DNA of 40,348 nucleotides from Candidatus Cloacimonadota bacterium. GTDB taxonomy: Bacteria > Cloacimonadota > Cloacimonadia > Cloacimonadales > Cloacimonadaceae. The translations under genes were made by a program, and so were the position numbers. The stretch covers positions 1 through 40,348 of the forward strand of contig JAKQWO010000007.1 of the NCBI GenBank assembly GCA_029561955.1, read 5' to 3'. Below are positions 18,201 through 24,906 of the stretch, in pieces; the first letter of the stretch is position 1; every line of letters starts with the position of its first letter. The notes beneath the pieces are model-generated. The model was given only the letters and a program-made list of their open reading frames with translations. It ran no database searches and was not told the origin of the DNA.

Positions 18201-18444
18201 TGTATATCCTAACCCTGTAGTAAGCAACACGCTCAAGGTCAGGGCAGACAAACTGGGAAACTCTCCCACAACTATAAAGGTTTTTGATAGCTCCGGCAGG
18301 TTGGTCATGGAACGAAGCTATGAAGCCTCACCCGCAAAAGTGAGAGACTTCAGTTTTGATCACAACCTTGGCAGCGGAGTTTACTATTTAACTTTGGCAA
18401 ACAAGGACGAGAGCGCTCGCATCAAGTTTGCCGTGATAAAGTGA
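15271..18444 (+). CDS. Secreted M6-family metalloprotease with T9SS sorting domain
   Basis: A 1057-residue secreted protease. It has a signal or anchor segment (about residues 18-38) and a propeptide-like basic stretch. A catalytic M6 (immune-inhibitor-A-like) domain carries the zinc motif HEFGHSLGLVD (residues 286-296: His286, Glu287, His290, Asp296) and a Met-turn-like FDIMDSGG. Downstream are ENRS and GGGILAWLVNE segments, typical of M6 proteins, then a beta-rich middle (about 600-950). The C-terminal sorting domain starts at VYPNPV (about 977) and ends in GVYYLTL and KFAVIK. It starts 23 bp after the PorV-like gene. It probably degrades extracellular protein for this likely amino-acid-fermenting bacterium. 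Confidence 0.92.
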   Translation: MKKHFSLRGLLHAPEGYLYVTILLILCISLMPVFAFANQKLILQKADAFSKPRRHPYTRQLITQPKAKSDAKSSSYNRLLVLLVQFREEVVDDLNTTGNGQFQTEADPSYIYSIGAPPHDRVFFEANLEAVRYYYRAVSAGIYDLEYDVYPKDGSFITLPNTMGYYNPPNTSGEQFVALMEEYFYQSFSIADAQFPEINFASYDHYMIIHAGSDWQHDVAGDTPSDIPSFFIHVNEAKAVPVDNGTHLVSHACNVPATISQDFTTRTQDGETFHSGYGAINSVIVHEFGHSLGLVDLYNTRNFQPMVGVFDIMDSGGAGTLVDVLDDGSYVYVEGILPALPGAFSRALLFEEQFRAAGLMQDVNIEQLGLQHRLAASSAMQNGSDLDPTIYKLNLSENEYILFENRSVDPDNDGATAVYSALDGRVILYPSPIDDPDNSPSYEYDYLLPSFIRPNGESEGGGILAWLVNEDVIYNQGVVHSDGIWVSNFDNNTVNTSRSKPGVKVIEADGLDDIGNEWSWWWTGTPYEYFHKSKPLLDVNGNFVSWSFEPWTPEFGPHTKPALTDSRGAPSFYWLKNIGQSDALMTFELEAGFFDDSYTVDINPHAVIAPMINTSFGSDMVPVISNDAIQLFSTMSDPWFDLMGDFPWQSSQPLFEPIVSRQNDNDYDEIILCLTDRLRIVEFGNDALYYEDEDLGGVCTVKPIASDDALFVATEQNVLKLQNNSLWGRAEIPNVKAMALADDKLVLLQPSAVTIASKHLDIVNEYALPANFGDYEPVVFTDAQTKESIIFLISNSGDIWSIAQGVVSRIFKNNQSSLPTQLGIMATDNLSPIVFWGNANRVYATTADGTLLQGFPYTHTNTQFAPSEHVNALELNSLPIMQIPISDMSFMAYGLDASFHPELSFGLSGEKKSPTLCYLPQQQKLYWYYQSGNTLSYHSIASAENPILWAGERNGAGGQLTGSTAHAPATGNKLSIYVYPNPVVSNTLKVRADKLGNSPTTIKVFDSSGRLVMERSYEASPAKVRDFSFDHNLGSGVYYLTLANKDESARIKFAVIK

Positions 18445-18455
18445 GGTTACAAACC

Positions 18456-19466
18456 ATGAAGAAGACTTTAATAATCCTTCTATGCTTGGGGCTTCTTTGC
18501 CCTATTCTGGCCCAAAAAGGTGATGATGACTGGCTCTTTGGCACAGGCCATGAAAAGAAAGATGAGCAGCAGCCAGCAGATGAGGATGCTCTGATCAAGA
18601 TCAACTTCCAGAAAAAGGATGCCCGCTTGGCCATGCTCTATTCCGCACTTTTGCCCGGCGCAGGACAGTTCTATGCGAAGAAATCCTCGCTTGCCACCTG
18701 GGTCTTCCCCATCATTGAGGTAGGTCTCATTGGCGGCATCGTTTACTACAATATTCAGGGTGACAAGCGTACGGATGACTTTGAAAAGTATGCCAACGGT
18801 GAAACGATCAACACCACCTTCAACTACACCGTTAACGACACCGAATACAGCTTGAACTATATCGGGCCGCGTTACAACAGGAACTTCCAGCTCCAGACTC
18901 AATCCGTGCTGCGGGACTTCTATCCCAATGACATCTATGATGATCACTTTTTCCGCTTGGATAATGCCAACACCCAGCACTTTTATGAAGACATAGGTAA
19001 ATACAACAAATACATCTTCGGCTGGGCAGATTGGTATTACAACTTTGCCGTTGATCCCAGAGATGGCAGTTTTGCCTTTGATGATGACTTTTTTAAGCCC
19101 GCCTGGATCTGGGCGAACACTCAGGAAGAACACTCAAGCATCTGGACGAAAAACGTACGCATCGAAGACTTCCTCAATGACCCGAATTCGCCACAGCACA
19201 TTGCCCCAGGAACCGCGCTCGCTTCTCCCATGAGACAACACTATATACAGATGCGCAAAGATGCCAACACTTCTTACAAGTTTGCCCGAATCGCCACCAT
19301 GGGTCTGGCTTTCAACCACATCGCCTCATCCATACACGCCTTTGCACTCACCAAGCAGGTAAACAAAACCTATCTCACCGAAGCGCCTCCCGTCCAGCTC
19401 AAGTATTATACAGCACTCAAAGACGGTAGAGTGCAACCCTCCTTGGGTCTGGTCTGGACTTTCTAA
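18456..19466 (+). CDS. Exported protein of unknown function, first of three tandem paralogs
   Basis: 336 residues. The start at 18456 follows GAGG and gives a clean signal peptide (about 1-19, ending LAQ). A hydrophobic region contains SALLPGAGQFYAKK, like the DUF5683 signature found in Bacteroidota. An acidic, aromatic-rich middle (about 100-260) is unique to this copy. Near the C-terminus is a second hydrophobic stretch (FARIATMGLAFNHIASSIHAF), and the end is a beta-strand with final Phe. The two next genes share this plan. The start codon lies about 10 bp after the protease stop. Function unknown; an envelope role is likely. Confidence 0.78.
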   Translation: MKKTLIILLCLGLLCPILAQKGDDDWLFGTGHEKKDEQQPADEDALIKINFQKKDARLAMLYSALLPGAGQFYAKKSSLATWVFPIIEVGLIGGIVYYNIQGDKRTDDFEKYANGETINTTFNYTVNDTEYSLNYIGPRYNRNFQLQTQSVLRDFYPNDIYDDHFFRLDNANTQHFYEDIGKYNKYIFGWADWYYNFAVDPRDGSFAFDDDFFKPAWIWANTQEEHSSIWTKNVRIEDFLNDPNSPQHIAPGTALASPMRQHYIQMRKDANTSYKFARIATMGLAFNHIASSIHAFALTKQVNKTYLTEAPPVQLKYYTALKDGRVQPSLGLVWTF

Positions 19467-20120
19467 ATGAAACCAATTCTTATCATACTCTGCCTTCTGG
19501 CTTTGGTTTTCCCCATCGCCGCCTTGCCCAGGATCACCTATCCGGCTATGTCTGCCTTGGTTCCGGGAAGTGCGGAGTTGGTTTTGGGGAAGCACACGCG
19601 TGGCGGAGTGATGTTGGCAGCGGATTTGGTCTCTGTCTTGGCTTGGACTTCCTACAAGCAGGACGTAAAAGACTTTACCAACCGCTACAAACGCTATGCC
19701 AACATCTACGCTGGAACTGATTTGAATAGACCTGACTGGCAATATCAACACATGCAATCCTACCTCTCCAGCGATGATTTTAACGACTATCAAGAGATGC
19801 GGGCACGCAACTACTACCTGATCTACACCTACGATCCAGCAGCATATGATGCCTATCTTGCCCGCAACCTCTATACTGAAGACGAAGCTTGGCATTGGCA
19901 GAGTCCGGAGCATCAAAAGGAGTTTAAATCGCTGAGACGCCAGAGACAGAAGAGCGCTCAATATCAGACCCTGGCCTTGGGAGCACTGCTTTTGAATCGG
20001 GCTATCAGCACCGTTGATGCCCTGTTTTTGAGTAGAAAACCCAGCTCAAGCTCTCACACAATGCACATCGGAATCAACGAAGATAACACCATGATGCTGC
20101 AATATACTTTGGAGTTTTAA
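19467..20120 (+). CDS. Exported protein of unknown function, second of three tandem paralogs
   Basis: 217 residues. It starts directly after the previous stop, which indicates translational coupling. It has a signal peptide (about 1-19, ending AALP), then SALVPGSAELVLGKHTRGG, a short form of the PGxxQ-type hydrophobic hairpin. A Tyr-rich soluble part follows, with a second hydrophobic stretch TLALGALLLNRAISTVDALF and a C-terminal beta-strand ending LEF. The conserved Asp-Ala-Leu after the second stretch is shared with the next gene. Function unknown. Confidence 0.75.
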   Translation: MKPILIILCLLALVFPIAALPRITYPAMSALVPGSAELVLGKHTRGGVMLAADLVSVLAWTSYKQDVKDFTNRYKRYANIYAGTDLNRPDWQYQHMQSYLSSDDFNDYQEMRARNYYLIYTYDPAAYDAYLARNLYTEDEAWHWQSPEHQKEFKSLRRQRQKSAQYQTLALGALLLNRAISTVDALFLSRKPSSSSHTMHIGINEDNTMMLQYTLEF

Positions 20121-20126
20121 GACCTT

Positions 20127-20774
20127 ATGATACGCAGAACGATCATCTTGCTACTGCTCACTCTATCTTGTGGGCTGTTTGCCCAACCTCGGGGCCTGAT
20201 GTTTCTTGGCTCTTTGGCAGTCCCCGGTTTAGCTCAAGTAAGCCAAGGCAGAAGCTACGGTTTTGCCATGCTTGCCAGCGAAGCGGCCATAATCAGCGGC
20301 ATGCTGTATGCCAACAATGAAGAGAAGTTAGCTCAACGTGAAGCCTATGAATTTGCCCTCAAATATGCGCACATCCAGCCCGGGGCTTACTCTCAGGTCT
20401 ATTTCAGAGACCTCAGCAGATTCAATAGCGGCGGCTTTGAAGCGGATGGCTACAACACCAAAATCCTAAAGCAAGCGATGGAATTATACCCCGATGATCC
20501 TGACAAGCAACAGGAATATTTGAGCGAACATGCCTATCCGGAAGAGCTTTACTGGCTCTGGGATTCCACCGCTCAAAGAGCGGCATACAGCAAGATCAGG
20601 ATCAGAGCCTCCAAAATGAGAGACTATTCCAAAGCAGCCGTGGGTGTGTTGATCGTAAACCACATCGTGAGTGGCATTGATGCCCTGCGCATCTCAAGCC
20701 CCAGCAAGCGCTCACAAATGTATATGAGCCTCAGAGGTAAAGACCCTCTCCTCAATATCTCCTACAGATTCTAA
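20127..20774 (+). CDS. Exported protein of unknown function, third of three tandem paralogs
   Basis: 215 residues, six bp after the previous stop. It has a signal peptide (ending LFAQ), GSLAVPGLAQVSQGRSYG followed by a hydrophobic segment, a soluble middle, then AAVGVLIVNHIVSGIDALRI and a terminal beta-strand ending YRF. It is most similar in layout to the second copy. The stop overlaps tail to tail with the convergent 82-codon gene, and I see no terminator between them. Confidence 0.75.
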   Translation: MIRRTIILLLLTLSCGLFAQPRGLMFLGSLAVPGLAQVSQGRSYGFAMLASEAAIISGMLYANNEEKLAQREAYEFALKYAHIQPGAYSQVYFRDLSRFNSGGFEADGYNTKILKQAMELYPDDPDKQQEYLSEHAYPEELYWLWDSTAQRAAYSKIRIRASKMRDYSKAAVGVLIVNHIVSGIDALRISSPSKRSQMYMSLRGKDPLLNISYRF

Positions 20775-21019
20775 GAAAGCAGTATTGCTTCGGGCAACTC
20801 CAATTGTGCAGCCGAGTCATGCACAAAGAAACTATTCCAGCTTTGGATGAAGCTCTTCAGGCCATCCAAGCAGGAGCTATCCAGCAAAAGCTGCAGGTGA
20901 TCTCGATCTTCACCTCGACTGTGGACAGCCAAGCCCTCGATTGATTCGATGATAAATCCAGCCAACACCTGCAGATGAGGCGCTATCTTCAACTGGATTA
21001 TCAAGCTGTTACAGCTCAT
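20771..21019 (-). CDS. Small hypothetical protein, last gene of the yebC-ruv-rsmB operon
   Basis: 82 residues, not recognised. The ATG at 21019 shares a base with the stop of the PASTA gene (TGATG), the best sign that it is real. The protein is soluble, without signal peptide, and alternates hydrophobic strands and helices (SLIIQLKIAP, then LAGFIIESIEGLAV, LQLLLDSS). That could be a small alpha/beta fold. Its stop meets the convergent paralog gene. Confidence 0.55.
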   Translation of the reverse strand: MSCNSLIIQLKIAPHLQVLAGFIIESIEGLAVHSRGEDRDHLQLLLDSSCLDGLKSFIQSWNSFFVHDSAAQLELPEAILLS

Positions 21020-21609
21020 CAATAGGTTCCGGGTGGATACTCTTCCTCTACGGCGCCTTCAAGATCCTCTGCTCTCACTTCTTCCGGACCCATGCTCATG
21101 TAGAGACTCACCATTGCGTTTTTACGCACTTTTGAGCCGCTGGGCGGAGAGGTTCTCATCACCGTGTTCCTCGGAAAACTGGCACTGTGCATAGAGTCTG
21201 CAACTGCAACTCTAAGACCAGCGGTGCGCAGAGTGGCGAAAGCTTCTTCATAGTTATATCCCGTCACCGTGGGTACAACCACGACTTGTGAACCTTTACA
21301 GACAACCAAATCAACCGTCCCTTCGGGTTTGATCATCTTTCCCGCGGCAGGATACTGATCCATTACGGAATCTATCTTATGGGTTTCAGACGATCTGTAT
21401 TCTTTTACAACCGCATGAAGTCCAAGTTCTTTCAGCGCCTGTTTCGCCTTTTCGACATTGTCACCGACCACATTTGGCACCTCAATGTTTTTGGGTTCGG
21501 GAAAGATAATGGGCATGATCACCTGTCCCACCAAAAATGCCGTGATTAGGATGGTTCCCAAACCTATCATGACGTAATAGCCGAGCTTACGGTTCTTTTC
21601 TTTACTCAT
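21019..21609 (-). CDS. Membrane-anchored PASTA-domain protein
   Basis: 196 residues. A short basic N-terminus is followed by one membrane helix (about residues 10-33). Two PASTA domains follow, at about 40-106 (VPNVVGDNVEKAKQAL, then QYPAAGKMIKPEGTVDLVV) and 108-172 (VPTVTGYNYEEAFATL, then SPPSGSKVRKNA). The tail is acidic. PASTA domains bind peptidoglycan fragments and usually belong to Ser/Thr kinases or penicillin-binding proteins. Here no kinase or transpeptidase domain is attached. It follows rsmB, the place where a prkC-type kinase gene lies in many Firmicutes, which makes the kinase-less form worth noting. Confidence 0.87.
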   Translation of the reverse strand: MSKEKNRKLGYYVMIGLGTILITAFLVGQVIMPIIFPEPKNIEVPNVVGDNVEKAKQALKELGLHAVVKEYRSSETHKIDSVMDQYPAAGKMIKPEGTVDLVVCKGSQVVVVPTVTGYNYEEAFATLRTAGLRVAVADSMHSASFPRNTVMRTSPPSGSKVRKNAMVSLYMSMGPEEVRAEDLEGAVEEEYPPGTY

Positions 21610-22923
21610 TTACTTTATCCTCCGTAGTTTGGCAGCAAAGGCGCCATCTATATTATGTTTGAAGGGAATGCTGCGATACATGCCTTGATTGATACACTCA
21701 TCCGGAACCTTTCCATTGGCCTTAACAAGCTCAAACTTGTTGTTTTTCTTCAGGAAGTTAGTGATCTGATCGTCATTTTCCAGTGGATTCATCGTGCAGG
21801 TAGAATAGATGAGAAAGCCATCCGGCTTCACAAATTCCGCCGCCATATCCAATGCTTTCTCCTGAAGTGAAACCAAATCCGCAATACTCTCATGAGCCTG
21901 CCAGCGTATATCCGCCTTGCGCCCCATCACACCCCATCCAGAACAGGGCGCATCCACCAGCACCCTATCATAGACCGGCATCACAGGCCCATATTTGAAG
22001 GCGTCTGCAATCACTTGCTTGATATTGGTAAGCTGTAGACGTGACGCTGCTTGCTTGAGCAGTTTCATCTTGGCTGGAATCTTATCCACAGCCACGACTT
22101 CGCCCGTGTTATCCATCAGCTCTGCGATGTAGGTGCACTTGCCACCGGGAGCAGCAAAAAGATCCAAGATATTCTCATCCTTCTGAGGATCAAGGTAGTC
22201 CACCACCATGGCTGCGGAACTGTCTTGAATGCTAAAGTATCCTTCCGAAAAAGCAACATCATCCAAAACCTTATCCACATCATGGGTGTAAAACATATTT
22301 GCACCATAGCCAGATGGAAATATCTCTATCTCACGCTTGGCAAAGTAGTTGTGAAGCTTTTGAGGCGTGGTGGCGGTGGTATTGACCCGCATATGCGTGG
22401 TGGGATTTTCATTGAAATACAACATCATATATTCCGTGTCTTCCATGCCCCAGATTTCCACCCAATTGCGCACCAATTCCACCGGATAGCTGTGTTCCAA
22501 AGCCATCCTTTCGATGGGATCTTCCGGATAGGTAATCTTTGGGTTTCGTTGATATGATCTCAACACCGCATTGACAAAATCCGCAATAGTAGGATTGAAA
22601 ACTTCTTTAGCCAGCTCCACAGTTTGATTGATAGCCGCATATTCTGGCACGGAATCCAGATATTTGAGCTGGTATAAGCCTATATATAGCAGGATTTTGA
22701 TCTTGATATCTGTACCGGCATACTTCTTTGCATCGGTATGATGCGTTGCGATATGATCCAGATGCCCTTTCATCTTGACCACTCCCTTTACCAAGTTGTA
22801 AAACAAGGCAAGGTTCTCGCCGGCTCTCACCACCCTCTTGGCTCTCTGTTGCAGAAGAGTGTCTGAAAACTCTCTGTCTTTAAACACCTTGAGAATCGTC
22901 TGGTATGCTTCTTTGCGCAACAT
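21610..22923 (-). CDS. rsmB: 16S rRNA (cytosine-967-C5)-methyltransferase RsmB
   Basis: 437 residues. An N-terminal NusB-like RNA-binding domain (about 1-130, with EYAAINQTVELAK) is followed by a Rossmann methyltransferase domain. The S-adenosylmethionine motif is DLFAAPGGK (254-262). The two catalytic cysteines of the m5C family lie in DAPCSG (Cys327) and STCTMNP (Cys376). It methylates C967 of 16S rRNA in helix 31. It ends one base before the PASTA gene and starts right after the ruvA stop. Confidence 0.95.
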   Translation of the reverse strand: MLRKEAYQTILKVFKDREFSDTLLQQRAKRVVRAGENLALFYNLVKGVVKMKGHLDHIATHHTDAKKYAGTDIKIKILLYIGLYQLKYLDSVPEYAAINQTVELAKEVFNPTIADFVNAVLRSYQRNPKITYPEDPIERMALEHSYPVELVRNWVEIWGMEDTEYMMLYFNENPTTHMRVNTTATTPQKLHNYFAKREIEIFPSGYGANMFYTHDVDKVLDDVAFSEGYFSIQDSSAAMVVDYLDPQKDENILDLFAAPGGKCTYIAELMDNTGEVVAVDKIPAKMKLLKQAASRLQLTNIKQVIADAFKYGPVMPVYDRVLVDAPCSGWGVMGRKADIRWQAHESIADLVSLQEKALDMAAEFVKPDGFLIYSTCTMNPLENDDQITNFLKKNNKFELVKANGKVPDECINQGMYRSIPFKHNIDGAFAAKLRRIK

Positions 22924-23529
22924 TTAGTGAGTCCTTTGGTACAGCCGTTTGATCATTTCTTTGATCAGCGCTTCCGCATTCATATCCTTGGCTTCTGCGG
23001 GCAAGATGGAGAGCTGTCTGCGAATCTCTTTGGAATTGAAGCCCAAAGTCAGCAAAGCATTTTCCACTTCGGCAAAGACATCCTCGTGCAAAACGTGATC
23101 CGCAGGGCCGAAGTGATCACTCACACGACCCAGGCTACCTTTGAGCTCCACAATCAAGCGTTGAGCGCTCTTCTTGCCTATGCCCGGCACACGTGTGAGA
23201 ATCACCTCCTCACCATTTTCTATCGCTCTCACAAAGGTGGGAATAGGCATGGTAGAGATGATGGAAAGGGCGATCTTAGGCCCGATCCCGGACACAGTGT
23301 TCAGGATGAGAAACAGTTCTTTCTCCACCGGATCATCGAATCCGAAGAGCCGCACGTCGTCCTGCACCACATGCAGGATAGTATGCAAAATGCACTCCGA
23401 TCCCAGCTCCGGCATCCTTTCAAAAGTGCTGATCGGGATATTGATCTCAAAAGCCATGCCGGCAGCATTTTCAAGGATGGCTTTCACCGGAGATTTATGG
23501 ATCACCTTTCCGCGAATATAGCTGATCAC
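22924..23529 (-). CDS. ruvA: Holliday junction branch migration protein RuvA
   Basis: 201 residues from a GTG start at 23529 that overlaps the ruvC stop (GTGA); the family start ISYIRGKV fits exactly. A longer form from 23559 would add ten residues inside ruvC. The OB-fold domain is N-terminal. The two helix-hairpin-helix motifs include NTVSGIGPKIALSII and RVPGIGKKSAQRLIVELK. The C-terminal UBA-like domain has ENALLTLGFNSKEI and contacts RuvB. RuvA binds four-way junctions as a tetramer. The ruvB gene is not in this window. Confidence 0.95.
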   Translation of the reverse strand: MISYIRGKVIHKSPVKAILENAAGMAFEINIPISTFERMPELGSECILHTILHVVQDDVRLFGFDDPVEKELFLILNTVSGIGPKIALSIISTMPIPTFVRAIENGEEVILTRVPGIGKKSAQRLIVELKGSLGRVSDHFGPADHVLHEDVFAEVENALLTLGFNSKEIRRQLSILPAEAKDMNAEALIKEMIKRLYQRTH

Positions 23530-24005
23530 TTGATGTACCTGAGCTTGTAAAAATGACACAAAGCAATGGCTAAAGCATCATATGCGTCATCGGGTTTATC
23601 GCTACCTTTGAGTTTGAACTGCTGTTCGATCATATAGCGAACCTGTTGCTTGCTGGCTGATCCATTACCCACGACAGCTTTTTTTACTTCTCTGGGGCTG
23701 TATTCAAAGACGGGGATATCATGCCTTCCCAAGCAGAGAAAGACCACACCCCGCGCTTGTCCCAGTGTGAAGACACTCTTCGCATTCTTGTGATAAAAGA
23801 TACTTTCCACCACAGCGGCATCCGGCTTATAGCTCTCAATGATGCTTTCCATGCCATCGAAAACGGCACTCAACCGCTTGGGAAGCGAAAGGATGTTGCG
23901 CACATCAATCACATCGCAACCCACGGCAGTTATCACCCGCTTTTGAGCTTCAATCAGCCCATAGCCACAGATTCTGCTGCCGGGGTCTATGCCAAGGAGG
24001 ATCAC
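23526..24005 (-). CDS. ruvC: Holliday junction resolvase RuvC
   Basis: 159 residues. The RNase-H-like endonuclease fold shows all four acidic catalytic residues: Asp7 (GIDPGS), Glu67 (VVESIF), Asp140 and Asp143 (PDDAYDALA). It cuts junctions formed during recombination together with RuvAB. It starts 8 bp after the yebC stop and overlaps ruvA. Confidence 0.96.
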   Translation of the reverse strand: MILLGIDPGSRICGYGLIEAQKRVITAVGCDVIDVRNILSLPKRLSAVFDGMESIIESYKPDAAVVESIFYHKNAKSVFTLGQARGVVFLCLGRHDIPVFEYSPREVKKAVVGNGSASKQQVRYMIEQQFKLKGSDKPDDAYDALAIALCHFYKLRYIK

Positions 24006-24013
24006 TTTCCCGC

Positions 24014-24757
24014 TTAGTCCAGAGATTCCAAGATCTCGTCTGAAATCTCAAAGTTGGCATATACTTTTTGCACGTCGTCCAAATCTTCAAGCATCTCGAT
24101 CAGCTTCAACAATTTGGCCGCTACGTCATCTGCATTCACCGTGTTTTTGGGAACCATAGTGAGTTCGGCATTTTCCACATTAAAGCCTTCTTCTTCAAAT
24201 TTGGCCAAAACCGTATGGAACTCCGTAGGCGGAGTGTAAACATCGAAGTAGTCATCATTTAACTCAATGTCATCCGCTCCGGCTTCCAGGGCATGCATAA
24301 AGAATTCCTCTTCATCCAAGCCCTCAGCAGGCACGCTGAAGAAGCCCTTTTGATCGAAATTCCAGGATACTGATCCCGTTTCTGCCAAATTACCACCATA
24401 TTTTGAGAAGATATGCCTGAGCTCAGATACTGTGCGGTTTTTGTTGTCTGTCATCACGTCGACTACGATGCCAACGCCGTTGTGACCATAACCTTCATAG
24501 GTCATTTCTTCAAAGGTTTCACCTTCGATTTCTCCAGAACCGCGCTTGATGGCACGTTCAATGTTATCCCGGGGCATATTCTCTTTTTTGGCGTTATTGA
24601 CTGCTGTTCTCAACCTCGGGTTCATCTCCGGGTCTCCGCCACCTTGTTTGGCAGCTAAAATGATCTCTTTCACCAATCTTGTGTAGATCTTGCCGCGCTT
24701 GGCATCAGTTGCGGCTTTTTTGTGTTTAATGGAACTCCACTTATTGTGTCCGGACAT
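24014..24757 (-). CDS. yebC: YebC/PmpR/TACO1-family protein
   Basis: 247 residues, the usual length. It starts with the signature MSGHNKWSSIKHKKAATDAKRGK (read in two parts) and continues with GGGDPEMNPRLR, NMPRDNIERAIKRG and YEGYGHNGVGIVVD. Members were described as transcription regulators and, more recently, as factors that help ribosomes through difficult peptides. The gene order yebC-ruvC-ruvA is common in bacteria. It is the first gene of a six-gene operon. Confidence 0.95.
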   Translation of the reverse strand: MSGHNKWSSIKHKKAATDAKRGKIYTRLVKEIILAAKQGGGDPEMNPRLRTAVNNAKKENMPRDNIERAIKRGSGEIEGETFEEMTYEGYGHNGVGIVVDVMTDNKNRTVSELRHIFSKYGGNLAETGSVSWNFDQKGFFSVPAEGLDEEEFFMHALEAGADDIELNDDYFDVYTPPTEFHTVLAKFEEEGFNVENAELTMVPKNTVNADDVAAKLLKLIEMLEDLDDVQKVYANFEISDEILESLD

Positions 24758-24811
24758 AAAAAAACCTCTTTATCTTAGTTTTGTGTTAGTGTTTCTTGTC
24801 TTTGAGGTCAC

Positions 24812-24839
24812 ATCTTGAATCTATAGGTTTTGTTGTCAA
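24812..24839 (-). promoter_or_regulatory. Putative promoter for the yebC operon
   Basis: On the minus strand a consensus TTGACA (24839-24834), a 16-bp spacer and CAAGAT (24817-24812). The spacing and -10 resemble those of the tRNA-Leu promoter. It lies between the terminator of the upstream gene and yebC. Confidence 0.5.
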
Positions 24840-24844
24840 GAAAG

Positions 24845-24875
24845 AAAAAGGAAAGCCACCACCAAGCGGCTTTCC
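24845..24875 (-). terminator. Rho-independent terminator of the EF-G-like gene
   Basis: On the minus strand GGAAAGCC (24875-24868) pairs perfectly with GGCTTTCC (24857-24850) and is followed by five T (24849-24845). Confidence 0.9.
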
Positions 24876-24906
24876 TTCAATGATTTATCTTAGTTTTTCT
24901 TAATCA

